Shown: one piece after another, positions 26,303 through 35,153 of the stretch
Layout of the letters: each line of letters begins with the position of its first letter
Numbering within the stretch: the first letter of the stretch is position 1
DNA from: Neotamlana nanhaiensis
GTDB taxonomy: Bacteria; Bacteroidota; Bacteroidia; Flavobacteriales; Flavobacteriaceae
Reading direction: 5' to 3'
NCBI RefSeq assembly: GCF_000943555.1
Contig: NZ_JTDV01000002.1
Location: 422,831 to 486,830 of the forward strand
DNA: 64,000 bases
Notes under the pieces: generated by a model
The model's database searches: none
What the model was told of the DNA's origin: nothing
The model's input: the letters and a program-made list of their open reading frames with translations, nothing else
Translations under genes and position numbers: made by a program

Positions 26303-27580
26303 ATGAAAATTAAGGTTATAGTAATTTTCTCCTTGTTTATTTTTTTCCTTCCATTTACTCAGGCACTTACGTTGAATGTTGGTTTTCCTTTAAAGATGTC
26401 AGAATTATTTTTATTTGGTTTGATTTTTATTTTTTTAGGTAAAAAAGTAAAATTATCTGCCTTTAAAAATGTTAATAGAATAAGTTTATTAATTGTTTTA
26501 TTTTTGATTTGGGCTATTCTTTCTTTTGTAATTAATATAGCCTGGAAGTATGATTATCCTTTAAAGGAGTTTCCTTTTAGAATTAATGCTCTTGGAGACA
26601 GTTTATTAAGGGTGTTTTACATTGTTTTAAATTTTTTAGCTTTTTTTATAAGTGTTCATTTTTTTAAAAACAGGTCATATTTGCTAAAATATTGGGTTTA
26701 TGGTGCGATTTTAGCAAGTATTTATGCATGGTATTTATTTATATCTTCCAGTTTAAACTTACCTTATTTTAAGCTTTATGGAATGCAAGAATCACCTCAA
26801 AATTTAAATGGAATAATACGATGTGGAACATTTAGAGAAGGGAATTATTTTGGGTTATTTTTATTGCTTTCTGGGGCTATTTCTTTTTATTTAAAAAAGA
26901 ACAAAACAGGCATTTTTCTATTACTCACAATTATAACAACTTTTTCTACTATAAGTATATTTAGTGCTTTTGTTTTTTTAATTTTTACGCAACGAAGGAA
27001 GTTTTTTAGAAAGTCTGTTTTTTATAAAATATTACTTCTTATACCCATAGTTTTCATTTGTTTTCTAGTATTTATTAATTCATCGTACTATGAAAAATAC
27101 ATAGACTCGAAGTTAAGTTCTCCATCAAATGTTTTAACATCCGAAAGTTTTTCTAAAAACGATAGAACACTTACAGCTAGAATTGGTTATTTTCAAGGTA
27201 TTAATAATCCTTTTTTTGGAGTTGGACCCTATAATTATGGATTGCACTATGATGAATATAACGATTTTGAAGAATATTTTTTAAATAATAATGAATGGTC
27301 ATTAGAGTTTTACCAAAGAAAAAATAAACGTGCCATACCAAATAATGTTTACATTGAAGTTTTGGCCGAATATGGCATAGTTGGGTTTATAATATTTGTT
27401 TGTATTTTACTTAAAATTTTACAGGTTGCATTCAAAAATAAATCTGATTTGATAACAGGAAGTTTAATAGGCATTTTTATTTCGTTTAATGCATTCCCTT
27501 CTTTTATAATGTTGTTTGTTTGGGTGTTTTTTGCCATTCCTATCGCTATGCAAGCCACTAAGAATAATGAGTTAATATGA
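26303..27580 (+). CDS. O-antigen polymerase/ligase-like membrane protein 1
   Basis: Polytopic inner-membrane protein with about ten to eleven helices. The central CGTFREGNYFGLFLLLSGA segment and the periplasmic loop with FFGVGPYNYG (about residues 306-315) match the Wzy_C/O-antigen ligase superfamily, whose members polymerise repeat units or ligate polymer to lipid A core. Wzy and WaaL cannot be told apart by sequence alone. The start is 100 bases after IS relic 2, so the upstream part of the operon has been separated from it. It overlaps the next gene by 4 bases. Confidence 0.8.
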   Translation: MKIKVIVIFSLFIFFLPFTQALTLNVGFPLKMSELFLFGLIFIFLGKKVKLSAFKNVNRISLLIVLFLIWAILSFVINIAWKYDYPLKEFPFRINALGDSLLRVFYIVLNFLAFFISVHFFKNRSYLLKYWVYGAILASIYAWYLFISSSLNLPYFKLYGMQESPQNLNGIIRCGTFREGNYFGLFLLLSGAISFYLKKNKTGIFLLLTIITTFSTISIFSAFVFLIFTQRRKFFRKSVFYKILLLIPIVFICFLVFINSSYYEKYIDSKLSSPSNVLTSESFSKNDRTLTARIGYFQGINNPFFGVGPYNYGLHYDEYNDFEEYFLNNNEWSLEFYQRKNKRAIPNNVYIEVLAEYGIVGFIIFVCILLKILQVAFKNKSDLITGSLIGIFISFNAFPSFIMLFVWVFFAIPIAMQATKNNELI

Positions 27581-28821
27581 TGTTAAATAAAACTCAAATT
27601 AAGTTACAACACATTAATAGTTTACTTTACCTAGTAGCTATGTTACCTCTGTTTTCTTTAAAAATGGTGAGTATTTCTATAATAATTTTTTTAGTTACTG
27701 CGTTATTTAATTTTTTTCATAGAAAAGAAAAATTGGAGTCGATCAACTATAAATATATTCTTCTTTTTGCTGCACCTTTTTTCTTAAATATTTTAGCTTT
27801 ATTATACACTAATAATTATCAAATTTCTTTAAAAATTCTCGAAAAAAATTTAGCGATAATAATTTTTCCTGTAGTATTTTTTTTTCTTAAGCCTTTTTAT
27901 AGGAATAGTCAATTTATTCGATTTATACAGGTGTATATTCTGTCGTGTTTTGCAATGGTTGTATTTTCAATTATTTACGTTCTTGTTAATGTTTCAAATA
28001 TTGTTGTAAATAATACTAATAATAACAATTACCAATCAGTCGTTAAACTTAGAGAGTCTTTAGATCTTGTACCTATAATTGGGGAACATACAATTTATTA
28101 TTCCTTATTAGTTGGGGTTGGTTTATTGCTTCTTTATTACAATAGATTTAAGAGTATTATATTAAATATATTGCTTTACGTTTTTTTTGTACTAGGGTTA
28201 TTATTGGCAAGCTCAAAAGGCGTAATATTAGCACTTATTTTGGTGTCAATTTGTGTTATTTTTCAAAAGAATAAAAATGTCAAAAGATCTAGTTTAGTTA
28301 CAGTTGTTTTCCTTGTCGGAATTTCCCTTTTAGGTTATTTTTCACCATTAAAAGTTCGAATCGAATCGTTTTTTAAAAACAAACATTTTTATCCTACAGG
28401 AATACATTATAATTCAGTTAATATTCGTAATGCTATTTATAGTTGTTCATTTTCATTAATTGATGATGCTGGGCTTTTTGGGTTTTCACCAGGAGATACA
28501 CAAGTAAAATTAAATGAATGTTACAAACAATTCGATACTGTAGCATTTCAGAAAAAATCTTATAATACACATAATCAATACCTTGATTATTTACTTTCAT
28601 TTGGATTTGTAGGCTTGTTTATTATGCTTTTTGTATATTTTCAATATTTGAAAATAGCTTTAAAAGCTAATAATAGATTTTATTTAAATTTTTTAATATT
28701 TTTTTACATTGCATTTTTAACTGAAAATATTTTAGCAAGAAATACAGGTATTATTTTGTTTAATTTATTTAATTGTTTAATGGGGTATCGAGTGTTAATT
28801 TTAAAAGAAACCTATGAATAG
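27577..28821 (+). CDS. O-antigen polymerase/ligase-like membrane protein 2
   Basis: Second multi-pass protein of the same superfamily, directly after and overlapping the first by 4 bases. Features: roughly eleven hydrophobic segments in 414 residues, HTIYYSLLVGVGLLLLYY (start of the conserved region), LLASSKGVILALI, and the loop AGLFGFSPGD...YNTHNQYLDY, where NTHNQYL is the usual O-antigen ligase motif. A plausible division of labour is one polymerase and one ligase. Two ATG codons in tandem at 27577 and 27580 could each start translation; the end overlaps the next glycosyltransferase by 8 bases. Confidence 0.8.
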   Translation: MMLNKTQIKLQHINSLLYLVAMLPLFSLKMVSISIIIFLVTALFNFFHRKEKLESINYKYILLFAAPFFLNILALLYTNNYQISLKILEKNLAIIIFPVVFFFLKPFYRNSQFIRFIQVYILSCFAMVVFSIIYVLVNVSNIVVNNTNNNNYQSVVKLRESLDLVPIIGEHTIYYSLLVGVGLLLLYYNRFKSIILNILLYVFFVLGLLLASSKGVILALILVSICVIFQKNKNVKRSSLVTVVFLVGISLLGYFSPLKVRIESFFKNKHFYPTGIHYNSVNIRNAIYSCSFSLIDDAGLFGFSPGDTQVKLNECYKQFDTVAFQKKSYNTHNQYLDYLLSFGFVGLFIMLFVYFQYLKIALKANNRFYLNFLIFFYIAFLTENILARNTGIILFNLFNCLMGYRVLILKETYE

Positions 28822-29899
28822 TAAAAATAATATTGTTATTAATAGTAGGTTTTTAACTCAGCCAATTACTGGTGTACAGCGTTATGCAATTGAAATTTCT
28901 AGAGAGCTGTTAAAGTCTGATTTAAATATTGTATTTGTGGCCCCAAAAAATATAATTCATAAAGATTTGGCTAAAGAATTTAATGTGAGCGTTATAGGTA
29001 ATGGTTTTTTTAAAGGGCACTTTTGGGAGCAAATAGTCTTGTTTATTTACGTTTTAAGAAAACAAAGTGTTCTACTTTCATTTTGTAATACGGCTCCTAT
29101 ATTTTACAAAAAACAATTTGTTACTATCCATGATTTAAGTTATCTAAAATATCCAAAGTGGTTTTCCAAGTCTTTTAGAATTGTTTATGGGTTTTTAATA
29201 CCCAAAATAATTAAAAATTCTATTTGCATTTTTACTGTTAGCGAAGTTTCAAAATCTGAAATTATTTCAGACTTTAATGTGATTTCAGAAAAAATAAAAG
29301 TAACTCATAATGCAATTGGAAAATCATTTTTTAAGGACAACACATCAATAAATAAAAATAAAGAGAAATACATATTGACTGTTTCTTCACATCACCCAAG
29401 GAAAAATTTCAAAAATTTAATAAAAGCTTTTAAAAAAATAAAGAACACTAATATAAAATTATATGTTGTTGGTAATGTTGTATCTCATTTCTCAAAAAAT
29501 GATCAAATATTAAATGAAGAATTAAATAACAGAATTGTTTTGTTGAAGGGTGTAAGTGATGATGATTTATTAAATTATTATGAAAATGCCGAGTTATTTG
29601 TTTATCCAAGCCTGTATGAAGGTTTCGGAATTCCAATAATTGAAGCAATGAGTTTAAAAACACAATGTGCTATTTCTGATATTCCTGTTTTTAGGGAGTT
29701 ATTTAAAGATAATGCTTCATACTTTAATCCAGAATCTATTTCGTCGATAGTAGATAGTATAGATTATCAATTAGAAAATCCAAAAAGTGAAAAGGAATTA
29801 ATAGATATTAAATCTAAAATTTTAATGAAATATAATTGGAAAAATTCTTCAAATATTATTTTAGAAGTTTTAAAGGAAGAATTAAATAAAAATGTTTAG
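28814..29899 (+). CDS. Family 4 glycosyltransferase
   Basis: GT-B fold glycosyltransferase, retaining type. N-terminal INSRFLTQPITGVQRYAIEISRELLK carries the glycine loop seen in mannosyltransferase-like GT4 enzymes; TIHDLSYLKYP and the C-terminal FVYPSLYEGFGIPIIEAMSL include the conserved EGFGxPxxEA donor-binding motif, preceded by VSSHHPRKNFKNLIKAF. Length 361 is usual. Translationally coupled to both neighbours by 8-base overlaps. Donor sugar unknown. Confidence 0.9.
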   Translation: MNSKNNIVINSRFLTQPITGVQRYAIEISRELLKSDLNIVFVAPKNIIHKDLAKEFNVSVIGNGFFKGHFWEQIVLFIYVLRKQSVLLSFCNTAPIFYKKQFVTIHDLSYLKYPKWFSKSFRIVYGFLIPKIIKNSICIFTVSEVSKSEIISDFNVISEKIKVTHNAIGKSFFKDNTSINKNKEKYILTVSSHHPRKNFKNLIKAFKKIKNTNIKLYVVGNVVSHFSKNDQILNEELNNRIVLLKGVSDDDLLNYYENAELFVYPSLYEGFGIPIIEAMSLKTQCAISDIPVFRELFKDNASYFNPESISSIVDSIDYQLENPKSEKELIDIKSKILMKYNWKNSSNIILEVLKEELNKNV

Positions 29900-30404
29900 A
29901 AAAAGTAAAGAAGATTTAATTGCATTAAAGACAGTTTACAATATCCCATTTATTGTAGCTATTTTGTCTAATAGGGGTTGGCACGCCTTATTTGTATATA
30001 GGTTAAGTCATTTTTTTTGGAAAATAAAAATTCCAATAATATCAATGATTTTAACTAGAATAATACATGTGATTTATGCTATAGATATAGACTTTAAGTG
30101 TAAAATTGAAGGAGGTGTAATTATAATTCATGGTGTTGGTTTAGTAATAGGTAAGGGTGTAGAAGTAAAAAAAGGAACAATAATATATCATCAAGTAACT
30201 CTAGGAGAGAAAGGATCTGGAGTTAATGATGGTTACCCGCAAATAGGGAATAATGTTATTTTAGGGAGTGGGGCTAAACTTTTTGGCGACATACATATTG
30301 GTAACAATTCTGTTGTTGGGCCAAACGTTGTTTTAACGAGGAGTTTAGAAGACAGCAAGCTAGTTAAATTTGGTTTTTCTAGTTACGAAATAAAGGATAA
30401 GTAA
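29892..30404 (+). CDS. CysE-like left-handed beta-helix acetyltransferase
   Basis: Hexapeptide-repeat acetyltransferase of the serine O-acetyltransferase family, in this setting more likely acetylating a sugar in the polysaccharide than making O-acetylserine. A helical N-terminal part (about 70 residues) is followed by hexapeptide turns: IHGVGLVIGKGVEVKKG, YHQVTLGEK, IGNNVILGSGAKLFG, IHIGNNSVVGPNVVL. The catalytic-type His in IIHGVG is present. At 170 residues it is shorter than housekeeping CysE. It overlaps the preceding glycosyltransferase by 8 bases. Confidence 0.82.
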   Translation: MFRKSKEDLIALKTVYNIPFIVAILSNRGWHALFVYRLSHFFWKIKIPIISMILTRIIHVIYAIDIDFKCKIEGGVIIIHGVGLVIGKGVEVKKGTIIYHQVTLGEKGSGVNDGYPQIGNNVILGSGAKLFGDIHIGNNSVVGPNVVLTRSLEDSKLVKFGFSSYEIKDK

Positions 30405-30420
30405 AATTTTAGGTGAAATT

Positions 30421-31566
30421 ATGAAAAAAGCTTTAATTCACGATTGGTATACACAATATGGCGGTGCAGAAAGGTGTATTGAAAGCCTAACAAATGTATG
30501 GGATGATTTTGATCATTTTACGCTTGTAGACAACTTAACAGATGAGCAACGACAGATAGTTTTAAAAGGAAAACAAACCAAAACTTCATTTATACAAAAG
30601 TTGCCTTTTGGTAAAAAAAAATATAGATCGCTATTGCCTTTGTTTCCTCTGGCTATAGAGCAATTTGATTTACGTAAGTACGAATTAATAATTTCGTCGT
30701 CATCTTCAATAGCAAAAGGTGTTTTAACTAAACCCAATCAATTACATATATCTTATGTACACTCACCAATAAGGTATGCTTGGGATTTATATTTTGAATA
30801 TTTAGAAGAGAGTGGGCTAAACAAGGGCTTTAAAGGCATATTGGCAAGATATTTTTTATATAAAATCAGACAATGGGATTTTTCAACGCTTAATAGACCA
30901 GATTTTTATATTGCGAATTCTAAATACGTAGCTGCCCGGATTAAAAAAATTTACAATAAAGAAGCGCTTGTTATATATCCACCTGTTAATACAAAATCTT
31001 TTATCTTAGCTGAAGAAAAAGAAAACTATTTTATAACGTTTTCTAGAATGGTTCCTTATAAAAAAATTGATTTAATAGTTAAGGCTTTTTCTAATTCTAA
31101 CAAAAAATTGATTGTAATAGGAGATGGACCAGATTTTAAAAAAATAAAAAAAATAAAAACATCAAATGTTGAAATGTTAGGTCATGTTAGTAATTCTAAA
31201 AAAATTGAATTGTTAAGAAAAGCTAAGGCATTTATTTTTGCGGCCGAGGAGGATTTTGGTATTTCTCCTGTAGAAGCTCAAGCTAGTGGAATTCCAGTAA
31301 TAGCATATGGCAAGGGAGGCGCTTTAGAAACAGTAAATGGTGTTTTTTCTAATGATAATATTAGTAATAAACATACAGGTGTTTTTTTTAAAGAACAATC
31401 AGTTAGTTCTATTCAAGAAGCTATTGAATTTTTTGAAAATAACGAGGGGTTATTCGATAAAAGAATTATAAGAGAAAATGTTGAAAAATTTAGTGTAGAG
31501 CGTTTTGAAAACGAATTTAAAGAAACAGTTGAAAAGCTCTATAAAAAATGGAAGGACAAACAATAA
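30421..31566 (+). CDS. Family 4 glycosyltransferase (mannosyltransferase-like)
   Basis: GT-B fold enzyme. DWYTQYGGAERCIESL at the N-terminus (glycine loop GGAE), ISYVHSPIRYAWDLYFEYLE in the middle (a HxPxRYxWD signature common in bacterial WbaZ-like enzymes), FSRMVPYKKIDLIVKAF, VIGDGPDFKKI and AAEEDFGISPVEAQASG with the conserved donor-binding Glu residues. Length 381. Sits 16 bases after the acetyltransferase and 10 bases before the sugar-phosphate transferase. The precise sugar is not known. Confidence 0.9.
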   Translation: MKKALIHDWYTQYGGAERCIESLTNVWDDFDHFTLVDNLTDEQRQIVLKGKQTKTSFIQKLPFGKKKYRSLLPLFPLAIEQFDLRKYELIISSSSSIAKGVLTKPNQLHISYVHSPIRYAWDLYFEYLEESGLNKGFKGILARYFLYKIRQWDFSTLNRPDFYIANSKYVAARIKKIYNKEALVIYPPVNTKSFILAEEKENYFITFSRMVPYKKIDLIVKAFSNSNKKLIVIGDGPDFKKIKKIKTSNVEMLGHVSNSKKIELLRKAKAFIFAAEEDFGISPVEAQASGIPVIAYGKGGALETVNGVFSNDNISNKHTGVFFKEQSVSSIQEAIEFFENNEGLFDKRIIRENVEKFSVERFENEFKETVEKLYKKWKDKQ

Positions 31567-31576
31567 GATTTTTTAA

Positions 31577-32917
31577 ATGGGAAAAGGAGGATATTCAATA
31601 ATTATAAAACCATTTATTTATATTGTAGATTTACTAATAATAGCTACAATGTCGTATTATTTATTAACTCAAAAAGTAAATAATATAGTGCTATTTGTTG
31701 TAATATGGTATGTTCTTTCTTTTTTTACTTCGTTTTACAAAGTTTATAGATTTACAAAAATTACCGAGGTAATATCTTTGTTAAGTAAACACGTGTTTTT
31801 ATTTATAATTGTGGTATTTGCTATTTTGTTCTTAAAAAATTCAGATATCAAGGCGCTCTCAGGGATACGCTTTTTTTTAATGTTGTATGCGTTAATGGGT
31901 ATATTTAGAGTGGTTCTTTTTTATCTTTTAAGAAAGTATAGAATAGTAACAGGAAGTAATTACAAAAAAGTAATTATTATAGGTATAAACAACGCCACCA
32001 TAAAACTTGAATATTTTTTTAATAATAATCCAGAATTTGGATATAAATTTTTTGGTTTTTTTTCCGATGATAAAAATATCGTAAAAAGAGGAAGTATTTC
32101 AGAAAGCTTAGAATTTATTATAAAAAATGAAATTGAAGAAATTTACTGTTCTGTAAAAGAACTCTCTAACAAACAAATAAAAGAGTTTATTGATTTTTGT
32201 GACGTAAACATGAAATCTTTAAAGTTTATTCCTGATAATAAAGAGTTATTTACAAAGAATTTATATCTTAATTATTTAGATATAACCCCCATTTTATCTT
32301 TAAGAAAAATTCCTTTAGAAGATTCAATTAATAGTTTAGTAAAACGCTTATTCGATATCATTTTTTCATCCTTAATTATAATTTTTGTATTGTCTTGGTT
32401 AATTCCTATTCTAGGTATAATAATAGTTTTAGAAAGTAAAGGTCCTATATTCTTTAGGCAAGATCGTCCAGGTATAAAAGAAGAAGGTTTTGGTTGTTAT
32501 AAGTTTAGGTCTATGGCGGTAAATACAACTTCTGAAGTTTCTGCAACCAGAAACGATGCAAGAGTTACAAAAGTGGGAAAATTTATTAGAAGAACCAGTA
32601 TCGACGAATTACCGCAATTTTTCAATGTATTGTTTGGATCCATGTCTGTTGTTGGTCCGCGTCCCCATTTATGGCGCCAAAACGAAATGTACGGAACCAA
32701 GGTACCAAAATATATGGTAAGGCATTATGTAAAACCAGGCGTAACTGGTTTAGCTCAAGTAAGAGGATATCGAGGTGAAATTGAAACTAAAGAAGATATC
32801 ATTAACCGAACTAAGTACGATATTTTTTATGTTGAAAACTGGTCAATACTTTTAGATATAAACATCATAATTCAAACTGTGGTTAACGTATTTAAAGGAG
32901 AAGACAAAGCCTATTAA
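31577..32917 (+). CDS. Undecaprenyl-phosphate sugar phosphotransferase 1 (polyprenyl glycosylphosphotransferase)
   Basis: Initiates repeat-unit assembly by moving a sugar-1-phosphate from UDP-sugar to undecaprenyl phosphate. Domain order: four N-terminal transmembrane helices (residues about 10-115), a Rossmann-like linker domain (KKVIIIGINN..., 130-245), another membrane segment and the C-terminal catalytic domain (KRLFDIIFSS onward) with the DE dyad at 343-344 in SIDELPQF, GPRPH, and KPGVTGLAQVRGYRG. The C-terminus KGEDKAY is almost shared with the paralogue at 35154. Only 2 bases separate it from the aminotransferase gene, suggesting a matched pair. Confidence 0.92.
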   Translation: MGKGGYSIIIKPFIYIVDLLIIATMSYYLLTQKVNNIVLFVVIWYVLSFFTSFYKVYRFTKITEVISLLSKHVFLFIIVVFAILFLKNSDIKALSGIRFFLMLYALMGIFRVVLFYLLRKYRIVTGSNYKKVIIIGINNATIKLEYFFNNNPEFGYKFFGFFSDDKNIVKRGSISESLEFIIKNEIEEIYCSVKELSNKQIKEFIDFCDVNMKSLKFIPDNKELFTKNLYLNYLDITPILSLRKIPLEDSINSLVKRLFDIIFSSLIIIFVLSWLIPILGIIIVLESKGPIFFRQDRPGIKEEGFGCYKFRSMAVNTTSEVSATRNDARVTKVGKFIRRTSIDELPQFFNVLFGSMSVVGPRPHLWRQNEMYGTKVPKYMVRHYVKPGVTGLAQVRGYRGEIETKEDIINRTKYDIFYVENWSILLDINIIIQTVVNVFKGEDKAY

Positions 32918-32919
32918 AA

Positions 32920-34065
32920 TTGCTGGAATTGAAAATAATTAAGCTATCAGAAGCTCAAAAAGCAATTAACGAATTAACTTACGTTAAGGAGGCTATTAAA
33001 AATAACGAGATTTCAAATTACGGCAACAATTTAAATATATTTAAACAACAATTAGAAACGTACTTTTCTAAACCCAATAAAATTGTTTTAACAAATTCTG
33101 GTACAGCGGCAATACACTTAGCATTAATTCAGTTAGGTATAAATGAAAACGATGAGGTATTATGCCAAAGTTTTACTTTTTCTGCCTCAGCGAACCCAAT
33201 ATGTTATCAAAAAGCGATTCCAATATTTATTGATAGTGAACCAGAAACATGGAATATATGTCCCGCTCATCTTGAAAGGGCCATAGATAATAGACTTAAA
33301 TTAGGACACAAACCCAAAGCAATAATTGTAGTACATAGTTATGGCATGCCGGCTAAAATGGATGAAATAGTTAAAATTTCAGAAAAATATAGCATTCCTA
33401 TTATTGAAGATGCTGCAGGGGCGTTTGGAAGCACTTTTAACAATAAACACTGTGGTACATTTGACGAATTTGGTGTTATTTCATTCAATGGAAATAAAAT
33501 TATTACAACATCGGGTGGAGGTGCTTTAATTTGCAAGATGGAAGAGCAACAACACCGTGCTAATGTATTAGCAACTCAAGCTAAAGCGAATAAACCATAT
33601 TACCATCACGAAGAATTAGGGTACAATTATAGTATGAGTAATATTGTTGCAGGTATTGGTAGAGCCCAAATGGAAGTGTTAGATGAGCGTATTTTGTCCC
33701 GACGAGAAATGCATAAGTTTTACACTGAAACTTTTAAAAATATAGAAGGTATAACTGTTTTTAAGGAACCAAATAATAGTTTTTATTCCAACCATTGGTT
33801 AACCTGTATTTTAATCGATTCAGAAAAAACGGGCTTTACCAACGAGGCGTTTAAAAAGGAATTAGAAAAACACCATATAGAAACCCGATTTTTATGGAAA
33901 CCGTTACATTTACAACCGGTTTTTAGTAATTATCCTTATTATGGAAACGCGATTAGCGAGCAATTATTTAAATCAGGTTTGTGTTTACCATCAGGTTCAA
34001 ATTTATCAAACAAAGATAAAGATTACATAAAATCTGTAATAATTGACTTTATATCTAAAAAATAA
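32920..34065 (+). CDS. DegT/DnrJ/EryC1/StrS family sugar aminotransferase
   Basis: PLP-dependent aminotransferase making a 4- or 3-amino deoxy nucleotide sugar. Motifs: TNSGTAAIHLAL near residue 58, CQSFTFSASANPI, IIEDAAGAFGS (PLP-ring Asp near 164) and the Schiff-base Lys193 in SFNGNKIITTSGGG, a PglE-like arrangement. The start is unusual: no ATG precedes the conserved region in frame, so TTG at 32920 (or the TTG three codons later) is used, 2 bases after the upstream stop. Substrate could be the RfbB product or a UDP-4-keto sugar from a dehydratase encoded elsewhere; none of the PglF type is visible here. Confidence 0.88.
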   Translation: MLELKIIKLSEAQKAINELTYVKEAIKNNEISNYGNNLNIFKQQLETYFSKPNKIVLTNSGTAAIHLALIQLGINENDEVLCQSFTFSASANPICYQKAIPIFIDSEPETWNICPAHLERAIDNRLKLGHKPKAIIVVHSYGMPAKMDEIVKISEKYSIPIIEDAAGAFGSTFNNKHCGTFDEFGVISFNGNKIITTSGGGALICKMEEQQHRANVLATQAKANKPYYHHEELGYNYSMSNIVAGIGRAQMEVLDERILSRREMHKFYTETFKNIEGITVFKEPNNSFYSNHWLTCILIDSEKTGFTNEAFKKELEKHHIETRFLWKPLHLQPVFSNYPYYGNAISEQLFKSGLCLPSGSNLSNKDKDYIKSVIIDFISKK

Positions 34066-34162
34066 AAATTTGTTTAAAAATTAAAGTACTAGTTTGGGAT
34101 TTAAGTTTTAGATTTAATCGCTATTAAACAAATACATAGGTTTAAACACAACAATAACACTC

Positions 34163-35146
34163 ATGAAAAAAATATTAATTACTGGAGCGGCAGGTTTTTT
34201 AGGCTCTCATTTATGCGATCGCTTTCTTAAAGAAGGATATAAGGTTTTTGGAATGGATAATTTTATTACTGGCGATTCTAAAAACATAAGCCATTTAGCT
34301 AATAACCCTGATTTCGAGTTTATTGATCATGACGTTACCAAATATATCGATTTTGAAGGTGATTTAGATTACATTCTTCATTTTGCATCGCCAGCAAGTC
34401 CTATCGATTATTTAAAAATTCCTATTCAAACCTTAAAAGTAGGCTCTTTAGGAACCCATAATTTATTGGGTTTAGCAAAAGCCAAAAAAGCGAGAATTTT
34501 AATAGCATCAACTTCTGAAATTTATGGTGATCCTTTAGTGCACCCACAAACCGAAGATTATTATGGAAATGTAAATACCATTGGACCTCGTGGAGTTTAC
34601 GATGAAGCTAAGCGTTTCCAAGAATCTATAACCATGGCTTATCATACGTTTCATGGTGTAGAAACTAGAATTGTGCGTATATTTAATACTTATGGTCCAA
34701 GAATGCGACTAAATGACGGACGCGTAATACCTGCTTTTATGGGGCAAGCTTTACGCGGTGAAGATTTAACGGTTTTTGGCGATGGTTCTCAAACACGTTC
34801 ATTCTGTTATGTAGAAGACCAAGTTGAGGGTGTTTATCGTTTACTTTTAAGCGATTATGCACATCCTATAAATATTGGAAATCCGCATGAAATTACGATT
34901 AAAGATTTTGCAGAAGAAATTATAAAACTTACAGGAACAACTCAAAAAATAATATACAAAGATTTGCCTGTAAACGACCCTATGCAAAGACAACCAGATA
35001 TTACGTTAGCAAAGAAAATTTTAGGTTGGGAACCAAAAGTAGATCGTGCGGAAGGTATGAAAATTACCTTCGATTATTTTAAAAGCTTAACCGAAGAAGA
35101 ACTTTATAAGAGTGAACATAAAGACTTTACAGGTTTTATTAAATAA
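34163..35146 (+). CDS. UDP-glucuronate decarboxylase (UDP-xylose synthase)
   Basis: Extended SDR that converts UDP-glucuronate to UDP-xylose with a tightly bound [17 protein letters not shown] (residues 6-19), [22 protein letters not shown], catalytic STSEIYG with Thr/Ser and Glu near 118-119, Tyr146/Lys150 in YDEAKR, and the diagnostic [21 protein letters not shown]. Length 327. It follows a 97-base gap that I could not assign a promoter to. UDP-glucuronate supply requires a UDP-glucose dehydrogenase not seen in this window. Confidence 0.93.
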   Translation: MKKILITGAAGFLGSHLCDRFLKEGYKVFGMDNFITGDSKNISHLANNPDFEFIDHDVTKYIDFEGDLDYILHFASPASPIDYLKIPIQTLKVGSLGTHNLLGLAKAKKARILIASTSEIYGDPLVHPQTEDYYGNVNTIGPRGVYDEAKRFQESITMAYHTFHGVETRIVRIFNTYGPRMRLNDGRVIPAFMGQALRGEDLTVFGDGSQTRSFCYVEDQVEGVYRLLLSDYAHPINIGNPHEITIKDFAEEIIKLTGTTQKIIYKDLPVNDPMQRQPDITLAKKILGWEPKVDRAEGMKITFDYFKSLTEEELYKSEHKDFTGFIK

Positions 35147-35153
35147 TTAGTGT

